A stretch of 64,000 nucleotides of DNA from an uncultured Bacteroidota bacterium (GCA_902776365.1 CACYPU010000012.1:1-64000); one strand, 5' to 3'; positions 50,582-59,213 are shown, numbered from the stretch's first letter. Numbers and translations are program-made. The notes: generated from the letters alone by a model not told the origin.

Positions 50582-51354
50582 AGAAGAAATGGGGTGCCCC
50601 CCGCAGTCGGCAGGATGTAGAGGCACAGATTCCTGAATCCTACCTAGCCAAAGACCCCGAGACGCAGGATCGGCGCAAGCTCTCCTTCCTTTTGCAGGAG
50701 TCGGCCTTCTCGGAGCATATCCCGATATTCTGCATCATCGACATCGACCTGCTGCCGGCGGAAGAGAAGGCCCTCTTCGACGGATATGGCATTACGCCTC
50801 ACGCCGCCATTCTCCTCGGGCAGACCATCGCCGAGCCATTCCTCTTTGCCGAACAGGCGGCTCCCGGCAACCGTGGCGACCGCATCTCGTCGTGTGCCGA
50901 ACTCATTACCTTGGGCTACCTCATGGGCTTCCGTGAGAAGATAGAGTTCCAAGGCTACCAGACCGCCCTTATACCACCCTCGCCACTGCCTGACACCAAG
51001 CTGTCGCGCATGCTGGCCGCCTCGCGCAAAGGCGTGGTGGGCCGCAGCCAGCGGTTCCTTGCGGGCGAATACGGCGCGTGGCACACCATCGGCCTGCTGC
51101 TCACCGACGCTCCACTGATGGGCGGCGACTACCGCTATCCCGACATCACCGTCGACCTCTGCGACGGCTGCCGCGCCTGCCTCGATGCCTGTCCCTGCGG
51201 CGCCATCACCGACGACGGCTACGATGAAAAACGTTGCCATGAATATCGCAACAATCCCGACAACCAGGAGCAAGCCTCCACCCACACCGTGATGAAATGT
51301 ATGCGCTGCATGACCGCCTGTGACAAGAAACGCATCAAGGAGTTGCTGAAGTAA
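50578..51354 (+). CDS. QueG-like 4Fe-4S double-cluster protein (second of pair)
   Basis: A 258-residue paralogue of its upstream neighbour with C-terminal CDGCRACLDACPCGAI and CMRCMTACDKKR cluster motifs. The ATG at 50578 is fixed by the ATGA overlap and by a strong Shine-Dalgarno AAGGAGGTG seven bases upstream, rare in this phylum, which usually lacks such sites. The pair may form one complex. Function unknown. A metal permease gene follows 12 bases on. Confidence 0.82.
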   Translation: MKKKWGAPRSRQDVEAQIPESYLAKDPETQDRRKLSFLLQESAFSEHIPIFCIIDIDLLPAEEKALFDGYGITPHAAILLGQTIAEPFLFAEQAAPGNRGDRISSCAELITLGYLMGFREKIEFQGYQTALIPPSPLPDTKLSRMLAASRKGVVGRSQRFLAGEYGAWHTIGLLLTDAPLMGGDYRYPDITVDLCDGCRACLDACPCGAITDDGYDEKRCHEYRNNPDNQEQASTHTVMKCMRCMTACDKKRIKELLK

Positions 51355-51366
51355 TCAATACGAAAT

Positions 51367-52629
51367 ATGACCATAGGAGAATTTTTCAACGCGCTGCTGG
51401 CAGTCATCAATGCGATGAGTCCCTATCTATTGCTGGGCTTCCTCATCGCGGGAGTGTTGCATGTGTTTGTTCCGAAACGATTCTACACGCGGTATCTGTC
51501 GCGCAACAACAAGCTGTCGGTGGTATGGGCCGCCCTGTTGGGTGTGCCGCTGCCGCTCTGCTCATGCGGCGTCATCCCCACCGCCGTGGGGCTGAAGAAC
51601 GAGGGGGCTTCTAAAGGGGCTGTGGCCTCGTTCCTTATCGCCACGCCTCAGACGGGCATCGACTCCATCCTAGCTACCTTCTCGCTGATGGGCCTCGGTT
51701 TCGCCATCACGCGCCCCGTAGCCGCGTTGGTGACTGGTATCTGCGGAGGCTTATTAGTAAACCGCTTGGTGAAGGAAGAAGTGAATACAGACAATTCGGC
51801 TTGCGCAGTCAATAATTCTCAATTCTCAATTTTCAATTCTCAATTCAAGCTTTGGCGCGTGTTTAAGTACGCCTACTTCGAAATGATTCAGGACATCGGC
51901 CTGCGGTTGGCCATCGGTCTGTTGGTGGCTGCCCTCATCAACGTGGCCGTGCCCGATGAGTTCTTCCTGTCTTTCGGCAAGCAGCCTTTGATACAGATGC
52001 TGGTCATCCTTGTGGTGGCGGTGCCGATGTACATCTGCTCCACCGGCAGCATCCCCGTGGCGGCGGCGCTGATGATGAAAGGCCTCTCGCCCGGAGCCGC
52101 ACTGGTGATGCTGATGGCTGGTCCTGCGGTCAACATTGCCTCCATCCTCGTGGTGCGCAAGTCGATGGGCCGCCGTTTCACCTGGATCTACCTCCTCACC
52201 ATCGTGGGATTCTCCATCCTCTTCGGGTTGCTAATTAATGCCTTCGGCATTCAAGCCGTCGGCATGACAGAAGGCTGTGGGATGCACGGGGCCTGCTGTC
52301 CTTCGGAATCCGCCTCGCCCAGCGTGTTCCAAATCATCTGTTCGTCATTATTAGTATTATTCATCATAATTGCACTTACCATGAAATTCCTCAGCAAATT
52401 CAAGAAACAAGAATCCGTTGCCGGAACGGTCGTCTATACCGTCGAGGGCATGCATTGCAACCACTGCAAAGCCGCCTGCGAGCAGTCGGTCGGCAAAGTG
52501 AAAGGTGTCGCCTCCTGCGAAGCCACTCCCGCTGCCAACACCCTCGTCGTCAGCGGCACCGCTGCCTCTGACGATGTGCGCAAAGCCGTCGAACAAGCCG
52601 GCTTCGAATTCAAAGGCGTGAAAGAATAA
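51367..52629 (+). CDS. Metal efflux permease with C-terminal HMA domain
   Basis: A 420-residue protein. Residues 1-345 are an UPF0718/ArsP-like (SO_0444-type Cu/Zn) permease with about eight helices and the motif VPLPLCSCGVIPTAVGLKNEGAS, repeated in the second half as STGSIPVAAALMMKG. A His/Cys-rich loop follows (GCGMHGACC). Residues about 352-420 are a heavy-metal-associated domain with GMHCNHC near 360-366. It probably exports soft metals such as Cu or Zn. An AATTCTC array inserts NNSQFSIFNSQFKL at about residues 150-162 between two helices. A terminator follows. Confidence 0.92.
   Translation: MTIGEFFNALLAVINAMSPYLLLGFLIAGVLHVFVPKRFYTRYLSRNNKLSVVWAALLGVPLPLCSCGVIPTAVGLKNEGASKGAVASFLIATPQTGIDSILATFSLMGLGFAITRPVAALVTGICGGLLVNRLVKEEVNTDNSACAVNNSQFSIFNSQFKLWRVFKYAYFEMIQDIGLRLAIGLLVAALINVAVPDEFFLSFGKQPLIQMLVILVVAVPMYICSTGSIPVAAALMMKGLSPGAALVMLMAGPAVNIASILVVRKSMGRRFTWIYLLTIVGFSILFGLLINAFGIQAVGMTEGCGMHGACCPSESASPSVFQIICSSLLVLFIIIALTMKFLSKFKKQESVAGTVVYTVEGMHCNHCKAACEQSVGKVKGVASCEATPAANTLVVSGTAASDDVRKAVEQAGFEFKGVKE
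51814..51846 (+). repeat. AATTCTC heptamer array with core, inside metal permease
   Basis: Four to five AATTCTC/AATTTTC units (complement GAGAATT) encode NNSQFSIFNSQF. GGCTTGCGCA at 51798-51807 is the same core as at 28858-28870. Confidence 0.88.
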
Positions 52630-52650
52630 CCATTTCCGCCATAAAACAAG

Positions 52651-52676
52651 AAAGGGCGTCCAGTAGGACGCCCTTT
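52651..52676. terminator. Rho-independent-type terminator
   Basis: AAAGGGCGTCC, loop AGTA, GGACGCCCTTT: an 11-base perfect stem between the permease and the convergent hydrogenase operon. The flanking A and T runs allow it to work in both directions. Confidence 0.85.
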
Positions 52677-52682
52677 ACTTTT

Positions 52683-52699
52683 GCAGGCGGGACGCCTGC
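52683..52699. terminator. Second hairpin after the permease
   Basis: GCAGGCG, loop GGA, CGCCTGC: a 7-base perfect stem 6 bases past the first terminator and 12 bases from the end of the hydrogenase operon. Confidence 0.55.
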
Positions 52700-52710
52700 G
52701 TACCCGGGAT

Positions 52711-53187
52711 TTATTTGTACTCGGCGAGGATGCCGGGGACGAGGTCGGGGGTGAGGCGGCCGTAGACCTTGTCACCGATCATGGCGACGGGGGCCAGACC
52801 GCAGGCACCGACGCAACGGAGGGTGTTCAGGCTGAACTTGCCGTCGGGGGTGCACTTGCCGACCTGGATGCCCAGGTTACGCTGGAAGGCATCGAGGACC
52901 TTCTCGGCGCCACGGACGTAGCAGGCGGTACCCAGGCAGATGTCGATGGGGTGCTCGCCCTTGGGCTCCATGGTGAAGAAGCTGTAGAAGGAGACGATAC
53001 CATAGACTTTGGCCACGGGCATGTTCAACTCGTGGGCGATGACTTCCTGGACCTCGGCGGGCAGGTAGCCGAACTTGCCCTGCACCTGGTGGAGGACATT
53101 GATGACCTCGCCGCTCTTATTACCAAAGCTCTTGCAGACGTCTTTGATAATGTTGATTTTCTCTTCGGAAATTTTTATATTTGCCAT
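52711..53187 (-). CDS. hndA: NuoE-like [2Fe-2S] subunit of NAD-linked hydrogenase
   Basis: A 158-residue NuoE-family protein with a thioredoxin-like fold and all four cluster cysteines: Cys84 and Cys89 in CLGTAC, Cys125 and Cys129 in CVGAC. It passes electrons between the flavin subunit and the hydrogenase in HndABCD-type complexes. Length is normal for this role. It is the last gene of the leftward operon, 18 bases after hydA. It is intact even though hydA is broken. Confidence 0.92.
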   Translation of the reverse strand: MANIKISEEKINIIKDVCKSFGNKSGEVINVLHQVQGKFGYLPAEVQEVIAHELNMPVAKVYGIVSFYSFFTMEPKGEHPIDICLGTACYVRGAEKVLDAFQRNLGIQVGKCTPDGKFSLNTLRCVGACGLAPVAMIGDKVYGRLTPDLVPGILAEYK

Positions 53188-53205
53188 TGTTGTTTCTTTT
53201 TAAGG

Positions 53206-54837
53206 TTATTTTGTGGTCTCGACTTTGTCGCTCTTGTCGAAGTAGTGGGTGTGGAGCTGCTCGTGGCTGAGGTGGCCGCAGGGTTCACCGTAGTACTCCT
53301 TGTAGATGGCGATGATGTCGGGGTTCTCGTGGCTCTTGCGGATGGGCTTGCCAGCGTCCTCGCGGTAGATGGCGTCCATTAGCCGTTGGGGTTGCCGGCG
53401 CGGACTTCTTCCATGAGCTTGCGGGCGTTGTTGAGGCCGTAGCAGATAGCGATCTTGACGGGCAGGCCGTCGAAGTCGACGGTGGCCTCGCGGATGCTCT
53501 CGCCGAAGATACCGCGGCACTCCTCGAAGTCGATCTTCGGGAGGGTCTTGCCGGTGTGGACCTCGTAGGCGGTACGGAGAGCAGCCTCCATCACGCCGCC
53601 GGTAGCACCGAAGATGACGGCGGCACCGGTGGACTGGCCGAGCGGGCTGTCGAAGTCCTCCTCAGGCATGCTGTTGAGGTCGATGTTGCTCTGCTTGAGC
53701 ATGTGGGCCAGCTCACGGGTGGTGAGGCTGAAGTTGACATCCTGGTCGGTACCATTGCCGAGTTCGGGACGAGCCACCTCGCTCTTCTTGGCCAAGCAGG
53801 GCATGATGGAGACGCAGACGACGTCTTCGCGCTTCACGCCAATCTTCGGGGCGAAGTAGTTCTTGGTGACGGCGCCGAACATGCCCTGAGGCGACTTGGC
53901 GGTCGAGGGATATTCGAGCAGGTCGTTGACGTTCTTGTCGCCAGCGAGGAGAGCTTTCACACGGTGGAGGAGCTCGGTGCCTTCCTCCATGATGGTGAGG
54001 TCGGCGCTCCAGTCGGTATCGAAGACATAGTCGAAGCCGAGGCGGCGGAGGGCAGCGGCCATCTTGCCGGTGACGATGGTGCCGGGTTCCATGCCGAACT
54101 CTTCGCCGAGGGCGACGCGGACGGCGGGAGCGGTCTGGACGACGACCTTCTTGGTCGGGTCGGCGAGGGCGCGACGCACGTCGTTGATGTTGTCGACGAG
54201 GGTGAGGGCACCCACGGGGCACACCTGGACGCACTGGCCGCAGTTGACGCAGGAGCTGTCGCCGAGTTTCTGCTCGAAGGCGGGAGCCACCACCGAGGGG
54301 AAGCCACGGTTGACGCCGCTGAGGGCGCCTACGCTCTGGAACTTGTTGCACATGGTCTCGCAGCGGCGGCAGTAGACGCACTTGTCCATGTCGCGGTAGA
54401 CGCTGAGGGTAGTGTCTTTCTCATAGTGGCTCTGCTCGCCTTTGAAGGGAATCTCGCGGATACCCATCTTGGCGGCGAGGGCCTGCAGTTCGCAGTCGCC
54501 GCTCTTCTCGCACTGGAGGCAGTCGTTCGGGTGGTCGCTGAGGATCAGCTCGAGGACGGTCTTGCGGGCGTTGAGGGCGCGGGGCGAAGCGGTGAGGACC
54601 TCCATGCCTTCCACGCAGTCGGTGGCGCAGGCGGGAGCCAGATTGCGGCGGGGCTTGCCGTTGAAGTCCTTGGTCACCTCGACCATGCAGACGCGGCATC
54701 CGCCAGGTTTGTTTCATTCCGTCGAGCTCGAAGTAGCAGAGCGTCGGGATATCGATACCGGCCATGCGGGCAGCTTTCAGAATGGTGGTGCCTTCGGGGA
54801 CCTGGATCGCTTTGTTATCTATAGTGACATTAATCAT
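53206..54837 (-). pseudogene. hydA: [FeFe]-hydrogenase catalytic subunit HydA/HndD, disrupted
   Basis: The gene is read in three frames. Frame 1 (54837 to about 54715) starts a 2Fe-2S ferredoxin domain (MINVTIDNKAIQVPEGTTIL, TLCYFELDG). Frame 2 (about 54710 to 53379) carries NKPGGCRVCMVEV, ferredoxin clusters (CVYCRRCETMC, CVNCGQCVQVCPVG) and most of the H domain, including the L2 motif MPCLAKKSEVARPEL. Frame 3 (53381 to 53206) is the C-terminus (MDAIYREDAGKPIRKSHENPDI...LHTHYFD). The L1 motif (TSCCPxW) is missing in frame: the sequence runs from AGDKNV straight to NDLLEYPSTAKSPQ. The L3 motif (CPGGCxxGGGQP) is missing at the frame 2/3 join, which leaves GNPNG then LMDAIY. Without L1 and L3 no H-cluster can bind. 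Confidence 0.9.
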
Positions 54838-54857
54838 TTCTATATTCTTTTTTAAGA

Positions 54858-56672
54858 TTATTTAATCGAGATGGCACCAAACTTACAATTCTGGTAGCAG
54901 GCACCGCACTTGACACATTTCTCTTGACCGATGACCATCGAAGCCAGCTTGTGGCCAGGGGCAATGTAGTCGGTACGGGTGATGGTTTCGGCGGGGCAGT
55001 TCTTGGCGCACTTTCCGCAACCGATGCACTTCTCGGGGTCGATGACATACTGCATGAGTTTCTTGCAGACGCCAGCGCGGCACTTCTTGTCGACGACGTG
55101 CTCCACATATTCGTCCCAGAAGTTGTCGAGGGTGGAGAGCACGGGGTTCGGCGAGGTCTGGCCGAGGCCGCAGAGGGCGCTGTCCTTGATGACGGCGGCC
55201 AGGTTGCGGAGGGCGTAGAGGTCGTCCATCGTGCCGTTGCCGTTGGTGATCTTCTCGAGGAGTTCGCAGAGGCGCTTGTTACCGATGCGGCAGGGGCTGC
55301 ACTTACCGCAGCTCTCCTCGCAGGTGAACTCCAGATAGAACTTGGCGATAGCAGGCATGCAAGAGGTTTCGTCCATGACGACCATACCGCCGGAGCCCAT
55401 CATCGAGCCGGCAGCCACGAGGCTGTCGTAGTCGATCTCGGTGTCGAGGTGCTTGGCAGTGAGGCAGCCGCCGGAAGGACCGCCGGTCTGAACGGCCTTG
55501 AATTCCTTGCCATCCTTGATACCGCCACCGATCTCGTAGATGATCTCACGCAGGGTGATGCCCATGGGAACCTCGATCAGACCCACATTGTTGATCTGGC
55601 CGGCGAGGGCGAACACCTTGGTTCCGGGCGACTTCTCGGTACCGATGGTGCGGAACCAGTCGGCGCCCTTGGTGATGATGATGGGGATGTTGGCGAAGGT
55701 CTCGACGTTGTTGACGTTCGAGGGCTTGTCCATGTAGCCGCGCACAGCGGGGAACGGGGGCTTCAGGGTGGGCTCGCCGCGCTGGCCTTCCATGGAGTGG
55801 ATCAGAGCGGTCTCCTCGCCGCAGACGAAGGCGCCGGCGCCGTAGCGGAGCTCGATATCGAAGTTGAAGCCGCTGCCGAGGATGTCCTCACCGAGGAGGC
55901 CGTACTCGCGGGCCTGGTTGATGGCGATTTTCAGACGCTCGATGGCCAGAGGGTACTCGGCACGGATGTACACGAGGCCCTTGGTGGCACCGATGGCGTA
56001 GCCGCCGATGGCCATAGCCTCGACGATGCTGTTGGGGTCACCCTCGAGGATGGAACGATCCATGAAGGCACCGGGGTCGCCCTCGTCGGCGTTGCAGATG
56101 ATGTACTTCTGGTCAGCCTGGTTCTTGGCGCAGAGACCCCATTTGACACCGGTGGGGAAGCCGGCGCCGCCACGGCCGCGGAGGCCGCTCTTGGTAATCT
56201 CGTCGATAACCTGCTGCGGGGTCATCTCGGTCAAGCACTTGGCCAGAGCCTCGTAACCGCCACGGGAGATGCTCTCCTCGATGTTCTCGGGATCCACAAA
56301 GCCGCAGTTGCGCAGGGCGATACGGATCTGTTTGCGGTAGAAGTCCATGTGCTTCGAATCGCTGACGTGCTCCTTGTTCTCGGGGTTGGTGTAGAGCAGC
56401 TCGGGCACCTTACGGCCTTTGATGATGTGCTCGTTGACGATGCGTTCGGCATCCTCGGGTTTCACCTGGGTGTAGAAGGTGTTGTCGGGCATGATCTTCA
56501 CGATGGGGCCCTTCTCGCAGAAGCCGAAGCAGCCGGTCTTGATGACCTGCACCTCGTCGGCGAGACCCTTCTCGGCGAGAATATTCTTGAAGTTCTCGAT
56601 GATCTGGAGACTGTTGCTGGATTTGCATCCGGTACCGCCGCAGATCAGAATATGCATTTTGTATTTTGCCAT
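54858..56672 (-). CDS. hndC: NuoF-like NADH-binding subunit of hydrogenase
   Basis: A 604-residue protein. N-terminal 2Fe-2S thioredoxin-like domain (HILICGGTGCKSSN, GCFGFCEKGP), then the NuoF core with GRGGAGFPTGVKWG (FMN/NADH loop), ICNADEGDPGAFMDRS, GAGAFVCGEETALI and the N3 cluster CGKCSPCRIG, then two C-terminal [4Fe-4S] motifs (CIGCGKCAKNCPA, CVKCGACYQNC). It oxidises NADH or reduces NAD(P)+ in electron-bifurcating hydrogenases. It is complete, 20 bases upstream of the broken hydA. Confidence 0.95.
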   Translation of the reverse strand: MAKYKMHILICGGTGCKSSNSLQIIENFKNILAEKGLADEVQVIKTGCFGFCEKGPIVKIMPDNTFYTQVKPEDAERIVNEHIIKGRKVPELLYTNPENKEHVSDSKHMDFYRKQIRIALRNCGFVDPENIEESISRGGYEALAKCLTEMTPQQVIDEITKSGLRGRGGAGFPTGVKWGLCAKNQADQKYIICNADEGDPGAFMDRSILEGDPNSIVEAMAIGGYAIGATKGLVYIRAEYPLAIERLKIAINQAREYGLLGEDILGSGFNFDIELRYGAGAFVCGEETALIHSMEGQRGEPTLKPPFPAVRGYMDKPSNVNNVETFANIPIIITKGADWFRTIGTEKSPGTKVFALAGQINNVGLIEVPMGITLREIIYEIGGGIKDGKEFKAVQTGGPSGGCLTAKHLDTEIDYDSLVAAGSMMGSGGMVVMDETSCMPAIAKFYLEFTCEESCGKCSPCRIGNKRLCELLEKITNGNGTMDDLYALRNLAAVIKDSALCGLGQTSPNPVLSTLDNFWDEYVEHVVDKKCRAGVCKKLMQYVIDPEKCIGCGKCAKNCPAETITRTDYIAPGHKLASMVIGQEKCVKCGACYQNCKFGAISIK

Positions 56673-56684
56673 ATCTTTTTGATT

Positions 56685-56768
56685 TCGTTAATGTGTTAAT
56701 GTGTTAATTCGTTAATCGCTGGCGCAGCCTGACTCACGCATTCACACATTTACGCATTCACACATTCA
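56685..56768. repeat. Palindromic octamer element with GGCTGCGCCA core
   Basis: Left arm TTAATGTG-like octamers (56685-56715), centre TGGCGCAGCCTGAC (56720-56733; complement GTCAGGCTGCGCCA), right arm CACGCATT/CACACATT octamers to 56768. Same layout as at 1621-1706 and 28815-28902. It lies between hndB and hndC within the operon, so it may separate their expression. Confidence 0.85.
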
Positions 56769-56771
56769 TGA

Positions 56772-57167
56772 TTATTTGTCAATGGTTTCGTAGTTCACGG
56801 GAATGATGCCCTCGACGAGTTCGCCGTTCTGGACGTACTTGGTGAGGATCTCATCGGCGCGGTTGTTGTCGACGTGGCCGAAGACGATGGGGTCCTTGCC
56901 CGGGACGCGCACCTCGAGGGTGGGCTCGGCGTGGCAGTAGCCCATGCAGCCGGTCTGTGTGAAGACGGCGGGGATGCCCAGCTCGTCGGCCTTCTGCATC
57001 ATGTGTTCCATTACTTGCTTGGCACCAGCGGCGATACCGCAAGTGGCCATTGCGACCTTGATCTGCACCAGGCTCTCGGGGTTCTCTGCCTTCTCGCGGA
57101 TGTCGAGGTTGGACTGGAGCTTCTCGCGCATGGCTTTGAGGTCAGCCAAAGATTTAACTTTTGTCAT
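56772..57167 (-). CDS. hndB: HndB-like [2Fe-2S] ferredoxin subunit
   Basis: A 131-residue thioredoxin-like ferredoxin. Visible cluster cysteines are Cys43 (ATCGIAAGAK), Cys74 and Cys78 (TGCMGYCHAEP). This is the small HndB-type subunit of NADP- or NAD-reducing [FeFe]-hydrogenases. It is first in the operon and has a promoter about 80 bases upstream. Confidence 0.88.
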   Translation of the reverse strand: MTKVKSLADLKAMREKLQSNLDIREKAENPESLVQIKVAMATCGIAAGAKQVMEHMMQKADELGIPAVFTQTGCMGYCHAEPTLEVRVPGKDPIVFGHVDNNRADEILTKYVQNGELVEGIIPVNYETIDK

Positions 57168-57250
57168 AGATGTGACTTTTTAGGATTAATATTTTTGTTT
57201 ATTACTAATAATCAATTACATACATAAGCAACGGCTCATGTATGACAAGG

Positions 57251-57258
57251 CAAATATA
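57251..57258 (-). promoter_or_regulatory. Promoter of the hydrogenase operon
   Basis: Minus strand TATATTTG matches TAnnTTTG and lies about 84 bases before hndB. Confidence 0.6.
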
Positions 57259-57367
57259 CGAAATAAAAATGATATTTAGCATATTTTTACAAAAATTTCT
57301 CACCATTTATGGTGACCTCGGCACAAAATCATCATTTTTGGGTATTGTGGGGTCGGAATAAGGTGTG

Positions 57368-57375
57368 TACTTTTG
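57368..57375 (+). promoter_or_regulatory. Promoter of the methyltransferase
   Basis: TACTTTTG followed by CA; TTG at 57345-57347 gives 20 bases of spacing. The gene starts at 57401. Confidence 0.65.
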
Positions 57376-57400
57376 CAGCAGAAAAAAAATTCAAAGCAAT

Positions 57401-58033
57401 ATGAGTAACAGACTATTTTCTAAGATTTTCAGCAATGCCCGCAAGCCTGAAGGCTTCTTTGGGCGCATGATGGTGAATGGTATGAACGGCGGTTCCCACG
57501 CCCGCATGGCACAATGGGGCCTCTCTTTCGTCAATATTAACGAGAACGTCAGCGTCCTCGACGTCGGCTGTGGCGGCGGCGCCAATGTCGCACGGCTCCT
57601 CGAGCTGGCGCCGAAGGGTAGGGTAGAGGGCATCGACTATTCTCCCGTGTCGGTGAAGAAGTCCAAGGCGGTGAACGCCAAGGCTATCGCTGCTGGCCGC
57701 TGCCGGATACAGGAAGGCTCCGCCGCCGCCCTGCCCTATGCCGACGGCGAGTTCGACCTCGTCACCGCCTTCGAGACCGTCTATTTCTGGCCCGGCATCG
57801 AGGAGTGCTTCCGCGGGGTGCGCCGCACGCTGAAGGAGGGCGGCCGCTTCCTCATCGTCAACGAAGACGACGGCCTCACCGGCAACAACGAGAAGTGGGA
57901 GAAGATGATTGACGGCATGCACACTTATACCCCCGACGAGCTCCGCAACTACCTCACCGCCGCCGGCTTCCATGATATCGACGTTCACATCAACGACCAG
58001 CACCATTGGCTCTGTGTCACGGCAATAAGATGA
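57401..58033 (+). CDS. Class I SAM-dependent methyltransferase
   Basis: A 210-residue Methyltransf_11-type enzyme. The SAM site is VLDVGCGGGANVARLLELAP with the acidic residue in VEGIDYSPVSV; motif IV is FDLVTAFETVYFWPGIE. The ATG at 57401 is preferred over an in-frame upstream start because it follows the promoter and matches family starts. The substrate is unknown. Confidence 0.9.
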   Translation: MSNRLFSKIFSNARKPEGFFGRMMVNGMNGGSHARMAQWGLSFVNINENVSVLDVGCGGGANVARLLELAPKGRVEGIDYSPVSVKKSKAVNAKAIAAGRCRIQEGSAAALPYADGEFDLVTAFETVYFWPGIEECFRGVRRTLKEGGRFLIVNEDDGLTGNNEKWEKMIDGMHTYTPDELRNYLTAAGFHDIDVHINDQHHWLCVTAIR

Positions 58034-58056
58034 CCTCCTATATCGCAGATTATTCG

Positions 58057-58064
58057 TATCTTTG
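58057..58064 (+). promoter_or_regulatory. Promoter of the DUF4491-ZIP pair
   Basis: TATCTTTG followed by CA, 46 bases before the ATG at 58110. Confidence 0.6.
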
Positions 58065-58109
58065 CAGCCGTGAATTACAATGTCTCATTAAACTCAATCA
58101 ACTGGTTAA

Positions 58110-58400
58110 ATGAATTTTACGGGAATAATCATTGGGGTTTCTTCCTTCTTCTGCATAGGCCTTTTTCACCCCATAGTCATCAAGGCGGAATACTATTTTG
58201 GCACACGTTGCTGGTGGGTGTTCCTGCTGGTGGCTCTCGGCTGCATCGCAGGGTCGCTGCTCATGGCGGCGACCATTCCATCCACCATTCTTGGCGTGGT
58301 GGCCTTCTCCAGCCTCTGGTCCATCCTTGAGCTCTTCAAGCAGCGCGAGCGGGTGGCCAAGGGATGGTTCCCGAAGAATCCCAAAAGAAATAGTCGATGA
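58110..58400 (+). CDS. DUF4491 membrane protein
   Basis: A 96-residue protein of the DUF4491 family with three helices (IIIGVSSFFCIGLFHPIVI, CWWVFLLVALGCIAGSLL, ILGVVAFSSLWSILELF). The FHPIVIKAEYYFG...C start and the C-terminal KQRERVAKGWFPKNP tail are characteristic of the family. Function unknown. It overlaps the ZIP transporter gene by four bases (ATGA), so the two are translationally coupled. Confidence 0.9.
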   Translation: MNFTGIIIGVSSFFCIGLFHPIVIKAEYYFGTRCWWVFLLVALGCIAGSLLMAATIPSTILGVVAFSSLWSILELFKQRERVAKGWFPKNPKRNSR

Positions 58401-59155
58401 GTGCTCTGGTCATAGGAATACTGCTCCCTTTGGTGGGCACAATGCTGGGGTCGGCCTTTGTCTTCTTCATGAAGAAAGATATCCCCGACCGGCTGCAGAA
58501 GACGCTGTTGGGTTTCGCCAGCGGCGTGATGGTGGCCGCCAGCGTGTGGTCGCTGCTGATACCTAGCATCGAGATGGCGCATGAGAGCGTCACCCCTGCC
58601 GCCAGCGGCTTTCTGGTGGGTATCGCCTTTCTCCTGCTGATTGACGAGCTGACGCCACACCTGCACGTCGGTGCCCAGAAGGCCGAAGGACCGAAGTCGC
58701 GTCTCTCACGGACCATGATGCTGGCCCTCGCCGTCACCATCCACAACCTCCCCGAGGGCATGGCCGTCGGTGTGGTCTTTGCCGGCGAAGCTCAGGGACT
58801 GACGCTCAGCGCCGCCCTCGCGGTCTCTATCGGCATCGCCCTGCAGAACATCCCCGAAGGCGCCATCATCTCCATGCCCATGCATGCCGAAGGCAACTCA
58901 CGTATGAAATCCTTCCTCATCGGTACCCTCAGCGGTGTGGTGGAACCCCTCGGCACGATGGCCATCCTGCTGCTGGCGGGAGCGCTCGGCGTGGCGCTGC
59001 CCTACCTGCTGTCCTTCGCCGCCGGCGCCATGATGTACGTTGTCGTCGAGGAACTTATCCCCGAGACCGCCCAAGGCCGCCACACCAACCTCTCCACCAT
59101 CGGCTTCGCCGCGGGTTTCGTCCTGATGATGGTCATGGATGTCCTGCTGGGGTAG
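58397..59155 (+). CDS. ZIP-family metal transporter
   Basis: A 252-residue ZIP transporter with about eight helices. The metal path is in HNLPEGMAVGVVFAG (TM4 HNxPEG) and NIPEGAIISMPM (TM5). A short loop (HLHVGAQKAEGPKSR) carries His residues. ZIP proteins bring Zn2+ or other divalent ions into the cytoplasm. It is coupled to DUF4491 upstream. Confidence 0.92.
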   Translation: MSALVIGILLPLVGTMLGSAFVFFMKKDIPDRLQKTLLGFASGVMVAASVWSLLIPSIEMAHESVTPAASGFLVGIAFLLLIDELTPHLHVGAQKAEGPKSRLSRTMMLALAVTIHNLPEGMAVGVVFAGEAQGLTLSAALAVSIGIALQNIPEGAIISMPMHAEGNSRMKSFLIGTLSGVVEPLGTMAILLLAGALGVALPYLLSFAAGAMMYVVVEELIPETAQGRHTNLSTIGFAAGFVLMMVMDVLLG

Positions 59156-59213
59156 TTTCTACTTAACATAACCTTAAAAACAGGTATTGAAAATCAAACC
59201 ATTAAGTGTCTAG

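Noticed and set aside
54924-56699. A 591-codon open frame antisense to hndC
   Set aside because: Shadow of the NuoF-like gene; composition and content are not protein-like.
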